A stretch of DNA of 40,395 bases from an uncultured Tropicimonas sp. (GCA_947497945.1 CANMIP010000038.1:1-40395), one strand, 5' to 3'. Shown: positions 24,968 to 33,492, counted from the first letter of the stretch. Notes: generated by a model from the letters alone, not told the origin. Numbers and translations are program-made.

Positions 24968-26239
24968 CTAGTTGACAATCGACGGGTAGAAACCCAGCCG
25001 ACGTTTCGTGAGCATCATGGCCACGAATTTCCCAGCCGCCGTCCCGATCGACACGCCAATTGCGGCGCCATAGATCCCGGCGCGGGGTGCCAGGATCAGT
25101 ATGACAATCAGCGTCACGATTGCCATCGTCGCGACCGCGATCAGATTTCCGCGCTCATGGCCGCACATTGCCAGGAACATCCCCCCCGACCCCATGGCCA
25201 GGGACAGCAATTGACCGACAATCATGATCAGCATCGGCAGATAGGCGGTATCGGAATATGCGACGCCGAAGGTCAGTTCGATCAGCGGCTGCCCGAACAG
25301 CACGAAAATCGCAGCCAGCGGCAACGCGGTCAGCGTGGAAAGCCGCGCCGACTGCCGCGCCAGCTTGCGCAGGTCCTCGACGCCGTCCTTCTTGTGCGCG
25401 GCGACGATATAGGGGCCAAGAATTGCATTCACGAACATGAGCGGGAAGGCGACCAGCTGCGCGCCCCGCTCCGCCACTCTCAGATAGGCCAACTCTTCCG
25501 TTTGCCCCAATCCCCCAAGAAGCAATGCCGCCGTCTGCGTGCCGAGCGTCGCCATTCCGCCGATCAGCGTGAAGGAAATGAACGAAACACCCCAGGCCCT
25601 CAGATCCGCGCGGGAGGCAAGCCGGATTCCGGGTGCCGCCGGAGAGTGGCGGGTCAGAAACGCGAGCCCCAGCAGCGCCGCGACGAAATAGGACGCAAGA
25701 TGCAGCCGCAGTACGACGGTTGCTTCCGTTCGTCCGGTCTGATGCAGAAGCACGATGCCCGATACGAGCAAGAGCGGAACGATGACCTGCGGCAAGACTT
25801 CCGACAGGACCGGCGCGCCCAGGCCTTTCAGCCCGCCCTTTCCGATCCCGACAATCCCCATTGCGAAGGGAAGGAAGCACACGACGGCCAGAAGCGGCGC
25901 CATGTCGGATGCAACCAGGCTCGACCTGGAGGCGCTCCACAGGACCAGGCCCACGAGGCTCGAGGCCACAATGACCCAGAGCGCCGCCGTGGTCAGGATT
26001 GCCCTGAACCGGTCGGTGTCCCTGTCCTGCACGGATTGCGCAACCTCGCGCGTCATCAACAATGGCAAGCCGATCGCAATGGGAATTGCCGCGACCGTGG
26101 CGATGGCAATGGCAAAGGAGTAGCGACCGAAATCAGCGACACTCATCCACCGCGCAAGCAGCACGTTTGCCGTAATGCTGAAGACGAGACCGAACCCATA
26201 GACTCCGGAAACCGAAAAAAAAGCTCTGGTTATGTTCAT
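24968..26239 (-). CDS. Wzx-type polysaccharide flippase (MOP superfamily)
   Basis: 423 residues, ATG 26237-26239. About twelve membrane helices. Start MNITRAFFSVSGVYGFGLVFSI, then ANVLLARWMSVADFGRYSFA, is the standard opening of polysaccharide-transport proteins. LGTQTAALLLGGLGQTEELAYLRVAERG and LFGQPLIELTFGVAYSD are further family features. It would move lipid-linked sugar units across the inner membrane, for assembly by the neighbouring polymerase-like protein using units made by the glycosyltransferases at 11.5-13.5 kb. Confidence 0.93.
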   Translation of the reverse strand: MNITRAFFSVSGVYGFGLVFSITANVLLARWMSVADFGRYSFAIAIATVAAIPIAIGLPLLMTREVAQSVQDRDTDRFRAILTTAALWVIVASSLVGLVLWSASRSSLVASDMAPLLAVVCFLPFAMGIVGIGKGGLKGLGAPVLSEVLPQVIVPLLLVSGIVLLHQTGRTEATVVLRLHLASYFVAALLGLAFLTRHSPAAPGIRLASRADLRAWGVSFISFTLIGGMATLGTQTAALLLGGLGQTEELAYLRVAERGAQLVAFPLMFVNAILGPYIVAAHKKDGVEDLRKLARQSARLSTLTALPLAAIFVLFGQPLIELTFGVAYSDTAYLPMLIMIVGQLLSLAMGSGGMFLAMCGHERGNLIAVATMAIVTLIVILILAPRAGIYGAAIGVSIGTAAGKFVAMMLTKRRLGFYPSIVN

Positions 26240-26506
26240 TCAATACGATCTTGACTGCGTGGCGGCACGGACCCGGCACAGACGCCATCCCTAGAGGAAA
26301 ACACTGGCTGTATGAAGTCTCCCGCGGGCAAAATCCCTCGGAGGCAGCGGCGAGGTTCAGTAAGACGCGGATTCCCGTTCATGACGACAGGCATCAAGCG
26401 CCGATTTCTGCCCTTCCGGCATCCGGCACGGCCGCTCCGGGACAGCACGGGCGGGCCGCGCACTCACGCAATGCTCCGCCCCGTGGTCGGATTTTGCTCC
26501 GCCGTT

Positions 26507-26710
26507 GACACCAAACAGCACTTTCAGGATCAGGCAGGTCTGGATCGCGGCATCACTGAAGCCTGGTTGGCGACCTCGCCTGCCGGTCGGTGGTGGCCGC
26601 CCAGTCATCTCGGGTTCGAACCAAATCGACAGCGATCCGCGCCGCTTCAGCGCTGTGTTGCAAGACGACCAGTTGGAGGTCTTGTACCTTGCAGGGGACC
26701 AACTGCTCAT
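26507..26710 (-). mobile_element. IS5-family transposase N-terminal fragment
   Basis: Minus-strand codons read RYKTSNWSSCNTALKRRGSL, SIWFEPEMTG, PTGRRGRQPGFSDAAIQTCL and ILKVLFGV, the N-terminal signature of IS5-family transposases. After LFGV the match ends; a short piece around 26380-26440 (EGQKSAL region) may be a later transposase segment after an internal deletion. No DDE residues and no intact ends remain. The interrupted palindrome GGATTCAC-GCA-GTGAATCC near 26733 could be an old element end. Confidence 0.8.
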
Positions 26711-26788
26711 GCCTCCCAGCTATCATGCTGGATTCACGCAGTGAATCCCACAAGCCGATTTATGCAACAAAGCCGTTTCGGCGCCAAT

Positions 26789-26923
26789 CTACGGTTTCTT
26801 CTTCTCTCCGAAATTCACTGGGTTCTTGCCTCTTGTGAAATCAGACGTTGCAACTACCTTTTCTTTACTTTTCTTGGGCTTTCTCGCTTCCTTGTTGCCT
26901 CGCCTCTTATTGCCTTTGGACAT
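26789..26923 (-). CDS. 44-residue lysine-rich protein
   Basis: ATG 26921-26923 to TAG 26789-26791, with AAAGGAAAAGTG upstream as a good ribosome site. The protein starts MSKGNKRRGNKEARKPKKSK and ends NFGEKKKP; about 40 percent Lys/Arg. It resembles a family of very small basic proteins ('MxKGNxxRGNKExKKPKK') that I recall as widespread and uncharacterised in Proteobacteria. Base composition here is lower in GC than in the flanks (TTTCTT-rich on the plus strand). It sits between the IS5 remnant and another small gene. A nucleic-acid-binding role is only a guess from charge. Confidence 0.8.
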   Translation of the reverse strand: MSKGNKRRGNKEARKPKKSKEKVVATSDFTRGKNPVNFGEKKKP

Positions 26924-27110
26924 CACTTTTCCTTTCGAGATCAGATGTTTTCTGTCTTCTTCGAGAGATTATTTCGATCGGCCGGGAACCTGGACTCGTT
27001 GCCCATGAAGTTCGCCCCAATGAACCTCGCGCTCTACTTTTCCGGGCATTGTATCGGTCCCACATCTCGCGCCGGCTCTGCAGGACGTTTGGGGCATCTG
27101 CAGGGTTTCA

Positions 27111-27347
27111 TCACGACCGCCGGACAGAGTTTACGTCAGCGATGATCGTGTTGATCAACCCGGCGGCGGCTTGGTGGGATTCCATTTCAGCACCTGAACC
27201 GGCGGCGTTCTCGTGGGCCGCTGCGGCGTCGCGGAGAACACCAACGATCTCGCGTTCGGGAAGGAGCTTGTGATCATTCATTGCGAGCAGGAGCGCTTCG
27301 CAAATCGAGAGCGCTGCCATCCCTGAATAGTGGTTTTGGTCGGACAT
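27111..27347 (-). CDS. 78-residue protein, unknown
   Basis: Chosen start ATG 27345-27347 with AAGGGAACGC upstream; the longer frame to 27701 runs under the opposite Crp/Fnr gene and is unsupported. The protein is helical and without membrane segments: SGMAALSICEALLLAMNDHK, REIVGVLRDAAAAHENAAG, AAAGLINTIIADVNSVRRS. It resembles small roseobacter proteins of unknown function found beside Crp/Fnr-type regulators. Divergent from the regulator at 27501 with 153 bp between, so it may be a target. Confidence 0.7.
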   Translation of the reverse strand: MSDQNHYSGMAALSICEALLLAMNDHKLLPEREIVGVLRDAAAAHENAAGSGAEMESHQAAAGLINTIIADVNSVRRS

Positions 27348-27500
27348 CGCGTGCGTTCCCTTCTTGCAATGTGAGAACAGGATCGAGCGAGAGCCTGATG
27401 AACTCCAGCATTCTCGCAGGAAGTGCGATATACTGAACTGATCGAAAGCAGTCTCTGAGTGGACTCGTTCGTGATTCTTTCGCCAGGAATGGAGGGCTCC

Positions 27501-28235
27501 ATGAACGCCATCGAAAACAGCCCGCTCACCCGCAAGCTTTCGGCCTTCGTGGTTTTGTCCGAGAACGAGTTGGCCGTGCTTGAGCGCTTGCATCAGCGCC
27601 GAAAGACCTTCGCGGCCGGGATTGACCTCGTGCATCAAGGGCAGTCGGATCAGGCCGCCTATGTTCTGGCCGACGGCTGGGTCTGCTCCTACAAGATCCA
27701 AGGCGACGGATCACGCCAGATCGTCGACTTCCAGATCCCTGGCGATTTCCTGGGGCTACGCAGTGTGTTGCTGCATATGTCGGACCACAACATCGTGCCA
27801 ATCGTCGAAAGCGAAGCGGCGGAAATCCTGGTGACGGATCTCTTGGATGCATTTTCCACTACGCCACGACTGGCGACGGCCATTCTCTGGGCAGCGTCGC
27901 GAGATGAGGCGATGGTGGTCGAGCACCTCGTGGGCCTCGGGCAAAGAAGCGCAGAGGCCCGCGTTGCGCATTTCTTTCTGGAACTCGGTGTCAGGCTGGC
28001 TCTCGTCGGCATGGGAAGCAGGGCGGGTTTCGCCTGTCCATTGACCCAGTATCATCTCGCCGATGCGCTTGGGCTCAGTGCGGTGCATGTCAATCGGGTG
28101 TTGCGAAAACTCCGCGAGGAAGGATTGGTCACATTTCGGGATGGCCATGTGACGTTCGATAACTACGACGGCCTTGTGGCCCTGGCGGATTTTGAACCCG
28201 AGTATCTGAACCATACCGGGCCTCTCCTGAGCTGA
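27501..28235 (+). CDS. Crp/Fnr-family transcriptional regulator
   Basis: 244 residues from ATG 27501, preceded by GGAGGGCTCC (GTG 27459 possible). N-terminal cyclic-nucleotide-like sensor barrel (RRKTFAAGIDLVHQGQSDQAAYVLADGW, IVDFQIPGDFLGLRS) and C-terminal winged helix (PLTQYHLADALGLSAVHVNRVLRKLREEGLV). No cluster of cysteines like that of Fnr, so not an iron-sulfur oxygen sensor by eye. It is divergent from the 78-residue gene. The ligand is unknown; the group often responds to stress or nutrient signals. Confidence 0.92.
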   Translation: MNAIENSPLTRKLSAFVVLSENELAVLERLHQRRKTFAAGIDLVHQGQSDQAAYVLADGWVCSYKIQGDGSRQIVDFQIPGDFLGLRSVLLHMSDHNIVPIVESEAAEILVTDLLDAFSTTPRLATAILWAASRDEAMVVEHLVGLGQRSAEARVAHFFLELGVRLALVGMGSRAGFACPLTQYHLADALGLSAVHVNRVLRKLREEGLVTFRDGHVTFDNYDGLVALADFEPEYLNHTGPLLS

Positions 28236-28657
28236 GGACGACCGGCCTTGGCCCAACACCGATGCGAGGGCTATCTGGCCTTATGGATTGACTTGAAGTG
28301 TGGAACTGGTTCCCGGAAGCCCAGGAAAAACGAAGCGCGGAGACGTATCAGACCCTTTTAGAATCTTCACGCTCCCGCGCCCCTCAATTGCTTAAATCCA
28401 CTCACTCCTCCAAGAATGTGGAGGCCACGTATTACCCTAGCGGCGCGTTGTCGATTTGCACTGATGCAGGTTAGCGCCAAAGGATGCTGCGGTGTTCGAG
28501 GCCCCGGCTTCTCGCCCGAGACATGTTTGAACAGACCAGACCAGCCTATGCTAGGCTGAACAGGCCAGGCCACAACCACGCGGGTTTGCGTGACGGTCCG
28601 ATACCAAATCTGCCGCCGGCGCGTTTCCTGTCTCGAAGGCGTCCGACCTGGCAACGC
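28236..28657. other. 422-bp intergenic region with a small perfect palindrome
   Basis: Region between convergent genes. CAGCCTA-TGC-TAGGCTG (28542-28558) is a perfect 7-bp inverted repeat with a 3-nt loop. No T tract follows. Minus-strand frame 28367-28654 lacks a start signal and family resemblance. Nothing else is supported. Confidence 0.4.
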
Positions 28658-29074
28658 TCATCCCCCATTGGCGAGGAAATAGACGCGTGCCAATACGAGA
28701 AATACCATAAAGATGGCGAAAACCCATCGGGCTCGAATCGGAAGCCCGTTGGGAATCGCCGGCTTGGTCAATTTCGTCGCGCGGCGGGAAAGGCGGTCCG
28801 GCAACAGCGCTGTCAGGGCTGCGGCCACGGCCGCGTGTTCAAGAGCCAGCGATGGGACATCCTTGAACCCTGAGAGCGACCGTCCCAGCCGCGCGCAGGC
28901 CGCTTCCCGTCCCAGCGATGCAAGCTTGGCAGCCTCTTTCCAGGGATCGAGGCCCAGCCTTGCCAGCGCGGACACAACAGTCACGACAGACCCGTCTTGG
29001 TCCTTGCCAACCGAAGCGTATAGAAAGCGATCGAAATCGGTTCCGTCTGGTCGCAGATACTCAACTCCGGGCAT
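28658..29074 (-). CDS. tail-anchored small protein, unknown
   Basis: 138 residues from ATG 29072-29074, with AAGGTGAG upstream. Soluble N-terminal part of about 105 residues (MPGVEYLRPDGTDFDRFLYA, then ALARLGLDPWKEAAKLASLG) followed by one C-terminal helix (ARWVFAIFMVFLVLARVYFL), so it is probably anchored in the inner membrane with its body in the cytoplasm. I recall similar proteins in Rhodobacterales and rhizobia without known function. Divergent from the three-gene operon at 29412. Confidence 0.75.
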   Translation of the reverse strand: MPGVEYLRPDGTDFDRFLYASVGKDQDGSVVTVVSALARLGLDPWKEAAKLASLGREAACARLGRSLSGFKDVPSLALEHAAVAAALTALLPDRLSRRATKLTKPAIPNGLPIRARWVFAIFMVFLVLARVYFLANGG

Positions 29075-29156
29075 GTGACTCACCTTTTCTCTTTGAGCCC
29101 GCGGCAACGGTTAGGTTCACACGCCTGCAGCAGTGCACAGACCGGAGCGCGTGGCA

Positions 29157-29168
29157 GTTCACGTGAAC
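29157..29168. promoter_or_regulatory. perfect 12-bp palindrome GTTCACGTGAAC
   Basis: The palindrome lies in the 337-bp region (29075-29411) between the divergent tail-anchored gene and the small-protein operon. A perfect 12-mer placed between divergent promoters is a good operator candidate. The rest of the region shows nothing clear. Confidence 0.5.
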
Positions 29169-29411
29169 CATACGTGTTTCAGGGTTCCGGCACCCTTACA
29201 CAGATCAGTCGCATAACGGGTCGACACGGCAAGCCAGTCCGCTGATCTCGTCCACGAGACAGGTTTTCGTCGGGGACTAACCTCGATCAGCACATTTCCG
29301 GCAGCCACGGCGTAGGATCGGCCACAATGCCAAGCCTCGCCCAAACTCGTTGCACAATGACCAAGGGCGAATGGTGCAGGTTGTCCCCACAAAAATCCAC
29401 GGAGGCCTGGA

Positions 29412-29726
29412 ATGAATACACGGTCATCCAAATCGATGGTGACGTTCGTCAATGCTTTTTCCCAACCCGGGTATCCGGAGCAGCTTCCTGCCGGCACCTA
29501 CGAAATACTCGTGGAAGAAGAGCTTCTGCAGGGCCTCAGCTTCGAGGCCTGGCGAAGGACTTCGACGTTCCTGCTTGTCCGGGGAAACGGCAATCCCGTG
29601 GGGTCCATCGCGATGCGCCCGATCACCCAGAAGGACCTGGAACTGGTGCTGCGGCTTGATCGGATTACCACCGAAACGATCCAACATAGCGAAGCGGCGC
29701 TTTCTCCGCAGGAGGAACTAGAATGA
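29412..29726 (+). CDS. small 'LPAG' protein, paralogue of the 33708 gene
   Basis: 104 residues, ATG 29412 after CGGAGGCCTGGA. Core FVNAFSQPGYPEQLPAGTYE, then ILVEEELLQGLSFEAWRRTS and TFLLVRG. The same pattern (F-x2-PG-x2-E-LPAG-x2-EI-x2-E, then S-x-EAW) opens the protein at 33708, so the two are paralogues. Small proteins of this pattern occur, as I recall, in rhizobia and rhodobacters and have no known role. First gene of a three-gene unit; its TGA overlaps the next ATG (ATGA). Confidence 0.8.
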   Translation: MNTRSSKSMVTFVNAFSQPGYPEQLPAGTYEILVEEELLQGLSFEAWRRTSTFLLVRGNGNPVGSIAMRPITQKDLELVLRLDRITTETIQHSEAALSPQEELE

Positions 29727-30076
29727 ACACTCCCGAATGGCTGAAACCCGGCATCTACGGCGCCGTCGTCGGTGCCATCTTTACCGTAGTCGCCGGTTTC
29801 TCCTGGGGCGGCTGGCTCACGGCCGGCAATGCAGAAGAGATGGCCAGCGACATGGCCAAAGACAATGTCATAGCGGCCCTGCTCCCGGTTTGCGTCGAGA
29901 TGGCACAAAACGACATCAATCGCACTGCGAAACTCGCGACGATCCAGGAAGCGTCAACCTACAAGCGTCGCGATGCGGTGATGGCGGCCGGTTGGGCGAC
30001 GGTTCCTGGTTCGGACTCTCCGAACCGCGATCTTGCCCAGGCATGTATCGCAGGGCTGCAACTGGATGAATCCTGA
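29723..30076 (+). CDS. single-span membrane protein, unknown
   Basis: 117 residues, ATG overlapping the preceding stop. N-terminal WLKPGIYGAVVGAIFTVVAG and FSWGGWLTAGNA form one membrane helix; the rest (LLPVCVEMAQND, KLATIQEASTYKRRDAVMAA, GWATVPGSDSPNRDLAQACI) lies probably in the periplasm and has two cysteines. I recall a conserved rhizobial/roseobacter family of this shape, uncharacterised. Its end overlaps the next gene start by 11 bases, so all three genes are translationally linked. Confidence 0.8.
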   Translation: MNTPEWLKPGIYGAVVGAIFTVVAGFSWGGWLTAGNAEEMASDMAKDNVIAALLPVCVEMAQNDINRTAKLATIQEASTYKRRDAVMAAGWATVPGSDSPNRDLAQACIAGLQLDES

Positions 30077-30917
30077 TCCAAGGGCAGGCCTGCCTGTCAC
30101 GGGCGAAAGGATTGCGACGGCCCGACAGCCCCCCTGTCGGTCCGTCGGACAGGTCGTGGTGGCGTTTCTCTTCGTCACCATTGGTGCCTTGATGGCGTCC
30201 GTGACGCCGTCGAATTCGCAATCCTCCACCGCTTCAATGCCTGAGAATGCACATTCAAAAAGCTATGGAGACGGATGGGAATGCGACCTGTCCTATCGTA
30301 TCGACGGCAAGACCTGCGTTGCCATCGTCGTCCCGCAAAACGCCTACGCTACGAACCGAACCTATGGGACCGGGTGGCAATGCCTGCACGGTTTCACGGA
30401 GGTCAACCGGGAGTCCTGTGTCGAGATTCTGGTGCCCGAAGGCGCGTATCTAAAGGCGACGGGGCAAGGGTGGAAATGCCTGCGCGGCTATATGAAGATC
30501 GATGACGGCTGCCGCGAAATCGCGCTACCGGAAAACGCCTATCTGGAAGACGATCACACTGGATCAGTTTGGCGTTGCAATCGTGGGTATGAGGTCAATG
30601 GGGAGACATGCTCGGCTATTCAGGTGCCGGAAAACGCCTTTCTGAAATCCTCGGGGTACGGGACCCCCTGGACCTGTGAACGAGGGTATTTCGAGGAAGA
30701 CGGAAAATGTATAGCCGTCGACATCCCCGAAAACGCCTATCTTGACGACGCGAGCTATGGGTCCGGCTGGAAATGCGACCGCGGCCACTCTGCGTCCGGC
30801 AACAAATGCGTCGCCATTGAATTGCCGCAGAACGCTCATCTCGACCGATCCGGAAACCGATGGGAGTGCCACAACAACTTTCAGCGGTCAAAGGGCGGCT
30901 GCGTACTGAATAACTAG
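30066..30917 (+). CDS. Cys/Trp tandem-repeat exported protein
   Basis: 283 residues from ATG 30066, overlapping the upstream gene. One N-terminal hydrophobic helix (VVVAFLFVTIGALMASVTPS) as signal or anchor, then seven repeats of about 31-34 residues with consensus PENAYL-x(4-6)-YG-x-GW-x-C-x-RGY-x(5-6)-C-x-AI-x-(V/L). Each repeat carries two cysteines (14 in total), suggesting one disulfide per repeat in an oxidising compartment, and a near-invariant Trp beside the first. The last repeat is shortened and ends NN. Function unknown; probably a surface or periplasmic binding protein acting with the two coupled genes. Confidence 0.85.
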   Translation: MNPDPRAGLPVTGERIATARQPPCRSVGQVVVAFLFVTIGALMASVTPSNSQSSTASMPENAHSKSYGDGWECDLSYRIDGKTCVAIVVPQNAYATNRTYGTGWQCLHGFTEVNRESCVEILVPEGAYLKATGQGWKCLRGYMKIDDGCREIALPENAYLEDDHTGSVWRCNRGYEVNGETCSAIQVPENAFLKSSGYGTPWTCERGYFEEDGKCIAVDIPENAYLDDASYGSGWKCDRGHSASGNKCVAIELPQNAHLDRSGNRWECHNNFQRSKGGCVLNN

Positions 30918-31006
30918 ATACCGCTCCGGCCTGCAAGCCGAGCACCCGCTCTGCGCGCCTCATTGAAACCGATGCGAAAGGCTTGGGGAAACCAAGGGAA
31001 TAGACT

Positions 31007-32206
31007 ATGGAAATGACGCATGCCCACCCGAATATTTTGCGTGAGATCGTCGACTCCAAGCAATCGCTAAAGTCCACGCAGATTGGTGCTCAACGGCGTC
31101 CCGCCGAGCTCCCGTCTTCGAGAATACCCACCGCAATTGTGTATTGCGAAGGGAACTTTGCGAAGCTTGATGGAAAGACGGCCAATGGACTTGTCCGACA
31201 CTCTCAAACATACCGCATTCTTTCGGTGATCGACAGCGACCACAGCGGAAAAGACAGCGGTCGGATTCTGGACAACGTGACAAATCATGTTCCTGTTTTC
31301 GGCGACCTTGAAACCGCCGTTGTTCACGAAAATACCACTCCAGACACATTGATCTACGGAATGGCGCCGTCCGATGGAAAACTGTCCGTGAAAGATCGTC
31401 GCGTTGTTCTCGACGCGATTACGCTTGGAATGAACGTCGTCAGTGGGCTGCATGAATTTCTCGGTGATGATCCCGAGATCTCCGCCGCTGCCCGGATCTA
31501 CAATGTCACTATCCGCGACCTCCGCAAGCCTCGCCCCAGCAACGAGATGCGTCTGTTTGATGGCAGTGTCGCCGATGTGAAGGCGATCCGTATCGCCGTG
31601 CTGGGGACTGACTGCGCAATCGGAAAGCGGACCACGGCCACCGTTCTGGCGCGTGCCCTGAATGCGATGGGCATCAAGACGGTTCTGGTTGGCACAGGGC
31701 AGACAGGTCTGATGCAGGGGGCCAAATACGGCGTCGCGATGGACGCGGTGCCGCCACAGTTTTGCTGTGGCGAACTCGAGGGCGCTGTCGTCGCGGCATC
31801 AAAAGGCGAAGAGCCCGATGTCATACTGATCGAGGGCCAGGGCGCACTCAGTCATCCCGCCTTCTGTACGTCGGCATTCATCTTGCGTGGCAGTCTGCCG
31901 GACGCCGTGATCCTTCAGCATGCTCCAAAGCGCGCCCATCGTTGCGACTTTCCAGATATGGCGATGCCCGATCCCAGCGACGAGATTGCTCTTATCGAGA
32001 CTTTCGCTGATACTAGGGTGATCGGATTGACGATCAATCACGAAGGGATGACGGACGCCGAGATCGACATCGCGATCACGAGCTACTCTCGAAGTTTGCG
32101 GCTTCCCGTCACCGATGCTCTCAACCGGCCGGCCGCATATCTGACTGAACTGGTTCTTGCCGCATATCCGCAACTGCGACGAGTTCCCGTCGTCGCAGCG
32201 GAATGA
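31007..32206 (+). CDS. DUF1611 P-loop protein (DgcN-like)
   Basis: 399 residues, ATG 31007 with AAGGGAATAGACT upstream. N-terminal Rossmann-like part (IVYCEGNFAKLDGKTANGLV, DTLIYGMAPSDG, VVSGLHEFLGDDPEI) and a C-terminal P-loop domain with IAVLGTDCAIGKRTTATVLA (Lys207), VLVGTGQTGLMQG and LIEGQGALSHPA. This is DUF1611; a member, DgcN, has been described as a D-glutamate N-acetyltransferase of a D-amino-acid pathway. Its stop overlaps the start of the racemase-like gene (ATGA), so the two products work in the same pathway, probably of D-amino acids. Substrate is inference. Confidence 0.85.
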   Translation: MEMTHAHPNILREIVDSKQSLKSTQIGAQRRPAELPSSRIPTAIVYCEGNFAKLDGKTANGLVRHSQTYRILSVIDSDHSGKDSGRILDNVTNHVPVFGDLETAVVHENTTPDTLIYGMAPSDGKLSVKDRRVVLDAITLGMNVVSGLHEFLGDDPEISAAARIYNVTIRDLRKPRPSNEMRLFDGSVADVKAIRIAVLGTDCAIGKRTTATVLARALNAMGIKTVLVGTGQTGLMQGAKYGVAMDAVPPQFCCGELEGAVVAASKGEEPDVILIEGQGALSHPAFCTSAFILRGSLPDAVILQHAPKRAHRCDFPDMAMPDPSDEIALIETFADTRVIGLTINHEGMTDAEIDIAITSYSRSLRLPVTDALNRPAAYLTELVLAAYPQLRRVPVVAAE

Positions 32207-33324
32207 CCGCCCCGCGCATCGAAGTGGATCTGGGAAAGATCCAGCACAATACAAGCTGCCTTGTCGAGCGTCTGAGAACGCGCGGGATCACCGTGACCGG
32301 TGTGACAAAAGCCGCATGCGGTCACCCTGACATTGCGAATGCGATGCTCGCGGGAGGCGTGGCGGGACTTGCGGATGCGCGGATCACGCATGTGGAACGG
32401 ATGCGCAAGGCGGGAATTACCTGTCACATCTCCATGATCCGAACCCCGATGTTGAGCCAGGTGGAACGAACCTGTGCGAATAGCGAGGCCAGTTTCAACA
32501 CAGAGATGGACGTCATCGCGGAACTCGCCGCCGCGGCGCGGCGTTCGGGCCTTGTGCACAACGTCATCCTGATGGTCGAACTCGGCGATATGCGGGAAGG
32601 GATCATGCCCGAGGACCTGGCGGATGTCGCCTCTCAGGTCGTCAAGATGCCCGGTGTCGCCTTGAAGGGTATCGGAGCGAATTTCGCTTGCCTGAGTGGC
32701 GTTGCGCCAAATCCCGAGGCCATGGCGATGCTCACCTTGCTGGCGAATGACATCGAGGGATCAATTGGGCCCGTCGTTGAAATCGTTTCGGGAGGCAGTT
32801 CTTCAAGCTTACCCTGGGCCCTCGGTTTCGGGACCATGGGCCGGATCAACAACCTGCGTCTGGGTGAGGCTATCCTGTTGGGAGTCGACCCTGTTACAGG
32901 GACTCCAATTGGCGGGCTTCACACGGATGCTTTCACGCTTGTCGTCGAAGTAATCGAAACAAAGATCAAGCCACAGAAACTGGTGTTGCAGTCGGTCAAT
33001 CCGGCCTGTTCGGATTTGCGCCTGGTGCATGACGACCATTGGAAAACACGATCTCTCCTCGCCATCGGACACCAGGACACCGAAGCGGCGGGCTTGATAT
33101 TTCCGCTGGGAATCACATTCGCTGGAGCGACCAGCGATCACATTGTCGTTGAAACCAGGAACAATCCGCTGCGCGTTGGGAGCGAGATGAGGCTTCAACT
33201 GAATTACAATGCACTCATGCGGGCCATGAGCGCGCCCGGCGTTACAAAAATTATTAACCCTGACAGGATTTTGATAAATGGAATCGCAGACAGCCAATGC
33301 CACGCAAGATCGATTTTGGTGTAA
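32203..33324 (+). CDS. ornithine/alanine racemase-like PLP enzyme
   Basis: 373 residues, ATG overlapping the preceding stop. Alanine-racemase N-terminal barrel fold: RIEVDLGKIQHN, PLP lysine Lys36 in VTGVTKAACGHPDIA, GGVAGLADARITHVERMRKA, MVELGDMREGIMPEDL, and SGGSSSSLPWA. The pattern with TK-x2-CG and ELGD-x-REG matches the ornithine-racemase/YhfX-like subgroup rather than the dimeric alanine racemases. Coupled to the DUF1611 gene. It likely racemises or epimerises an amino acid; the exact one is unknown. Confidence 0.88.
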   Translation: MTAPRIEVDLGKIQHNTSCLVERLRTRGITVTGVTKAACGHPDIANAMLAGGVAGLADARITHVERMRKAGITCHISMIRTPMLSQVERTCANSEASFNTEMDVIAELAAAARRSGLVHNVILMVELGDMREGIMPEDLADVASQVVKMPGVALKGIGANFACLSGVAPNPEAMAMLTLLANDIEGSIGPVVEIVSGGSSSSLPWALGFGTMGRINNLRLGEAILLGVDPVTGTPIGGLHTDAFTLVVEVIETKIKPQKLVLQSVNPACSDLRLVHDDHWKTRSLLAIGHQDTEAAGLIFPLGITFAGATSDHIVVETRNNPLRVGSEMRLQLNYNALMRAMSAPGVTKIINPDRILINGIADSQCHARSILV

Positions 33325-33492
33325 TGCATGCCGCTCGCGAAAGAACCGATCCGTTTCTGAAGGCAACGGTCTCCATTTGTGGCGACCCATCGCAAAACAG
33401 GACTTCGACCCCCATATAGGTAGTGGCCCCTGAGACATTTATCGGCCCGCCGCAGACACGAAATGGGCGCCGAGCATCAAGGAATCGACAGC

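Noticed and set aside
26312-27145. 277-codon plus-strand open frame
   Set aside because: It runs antisense to both the IS5 transposase fragment and the 44-residue gene, and has no start signal or domain.
29159-29497. 112-codon minus-strand frame
   Set aside because: It overlaps the well-supported small-protein gene at 29412 and the intergenic palindrome, and lacks any start signal.
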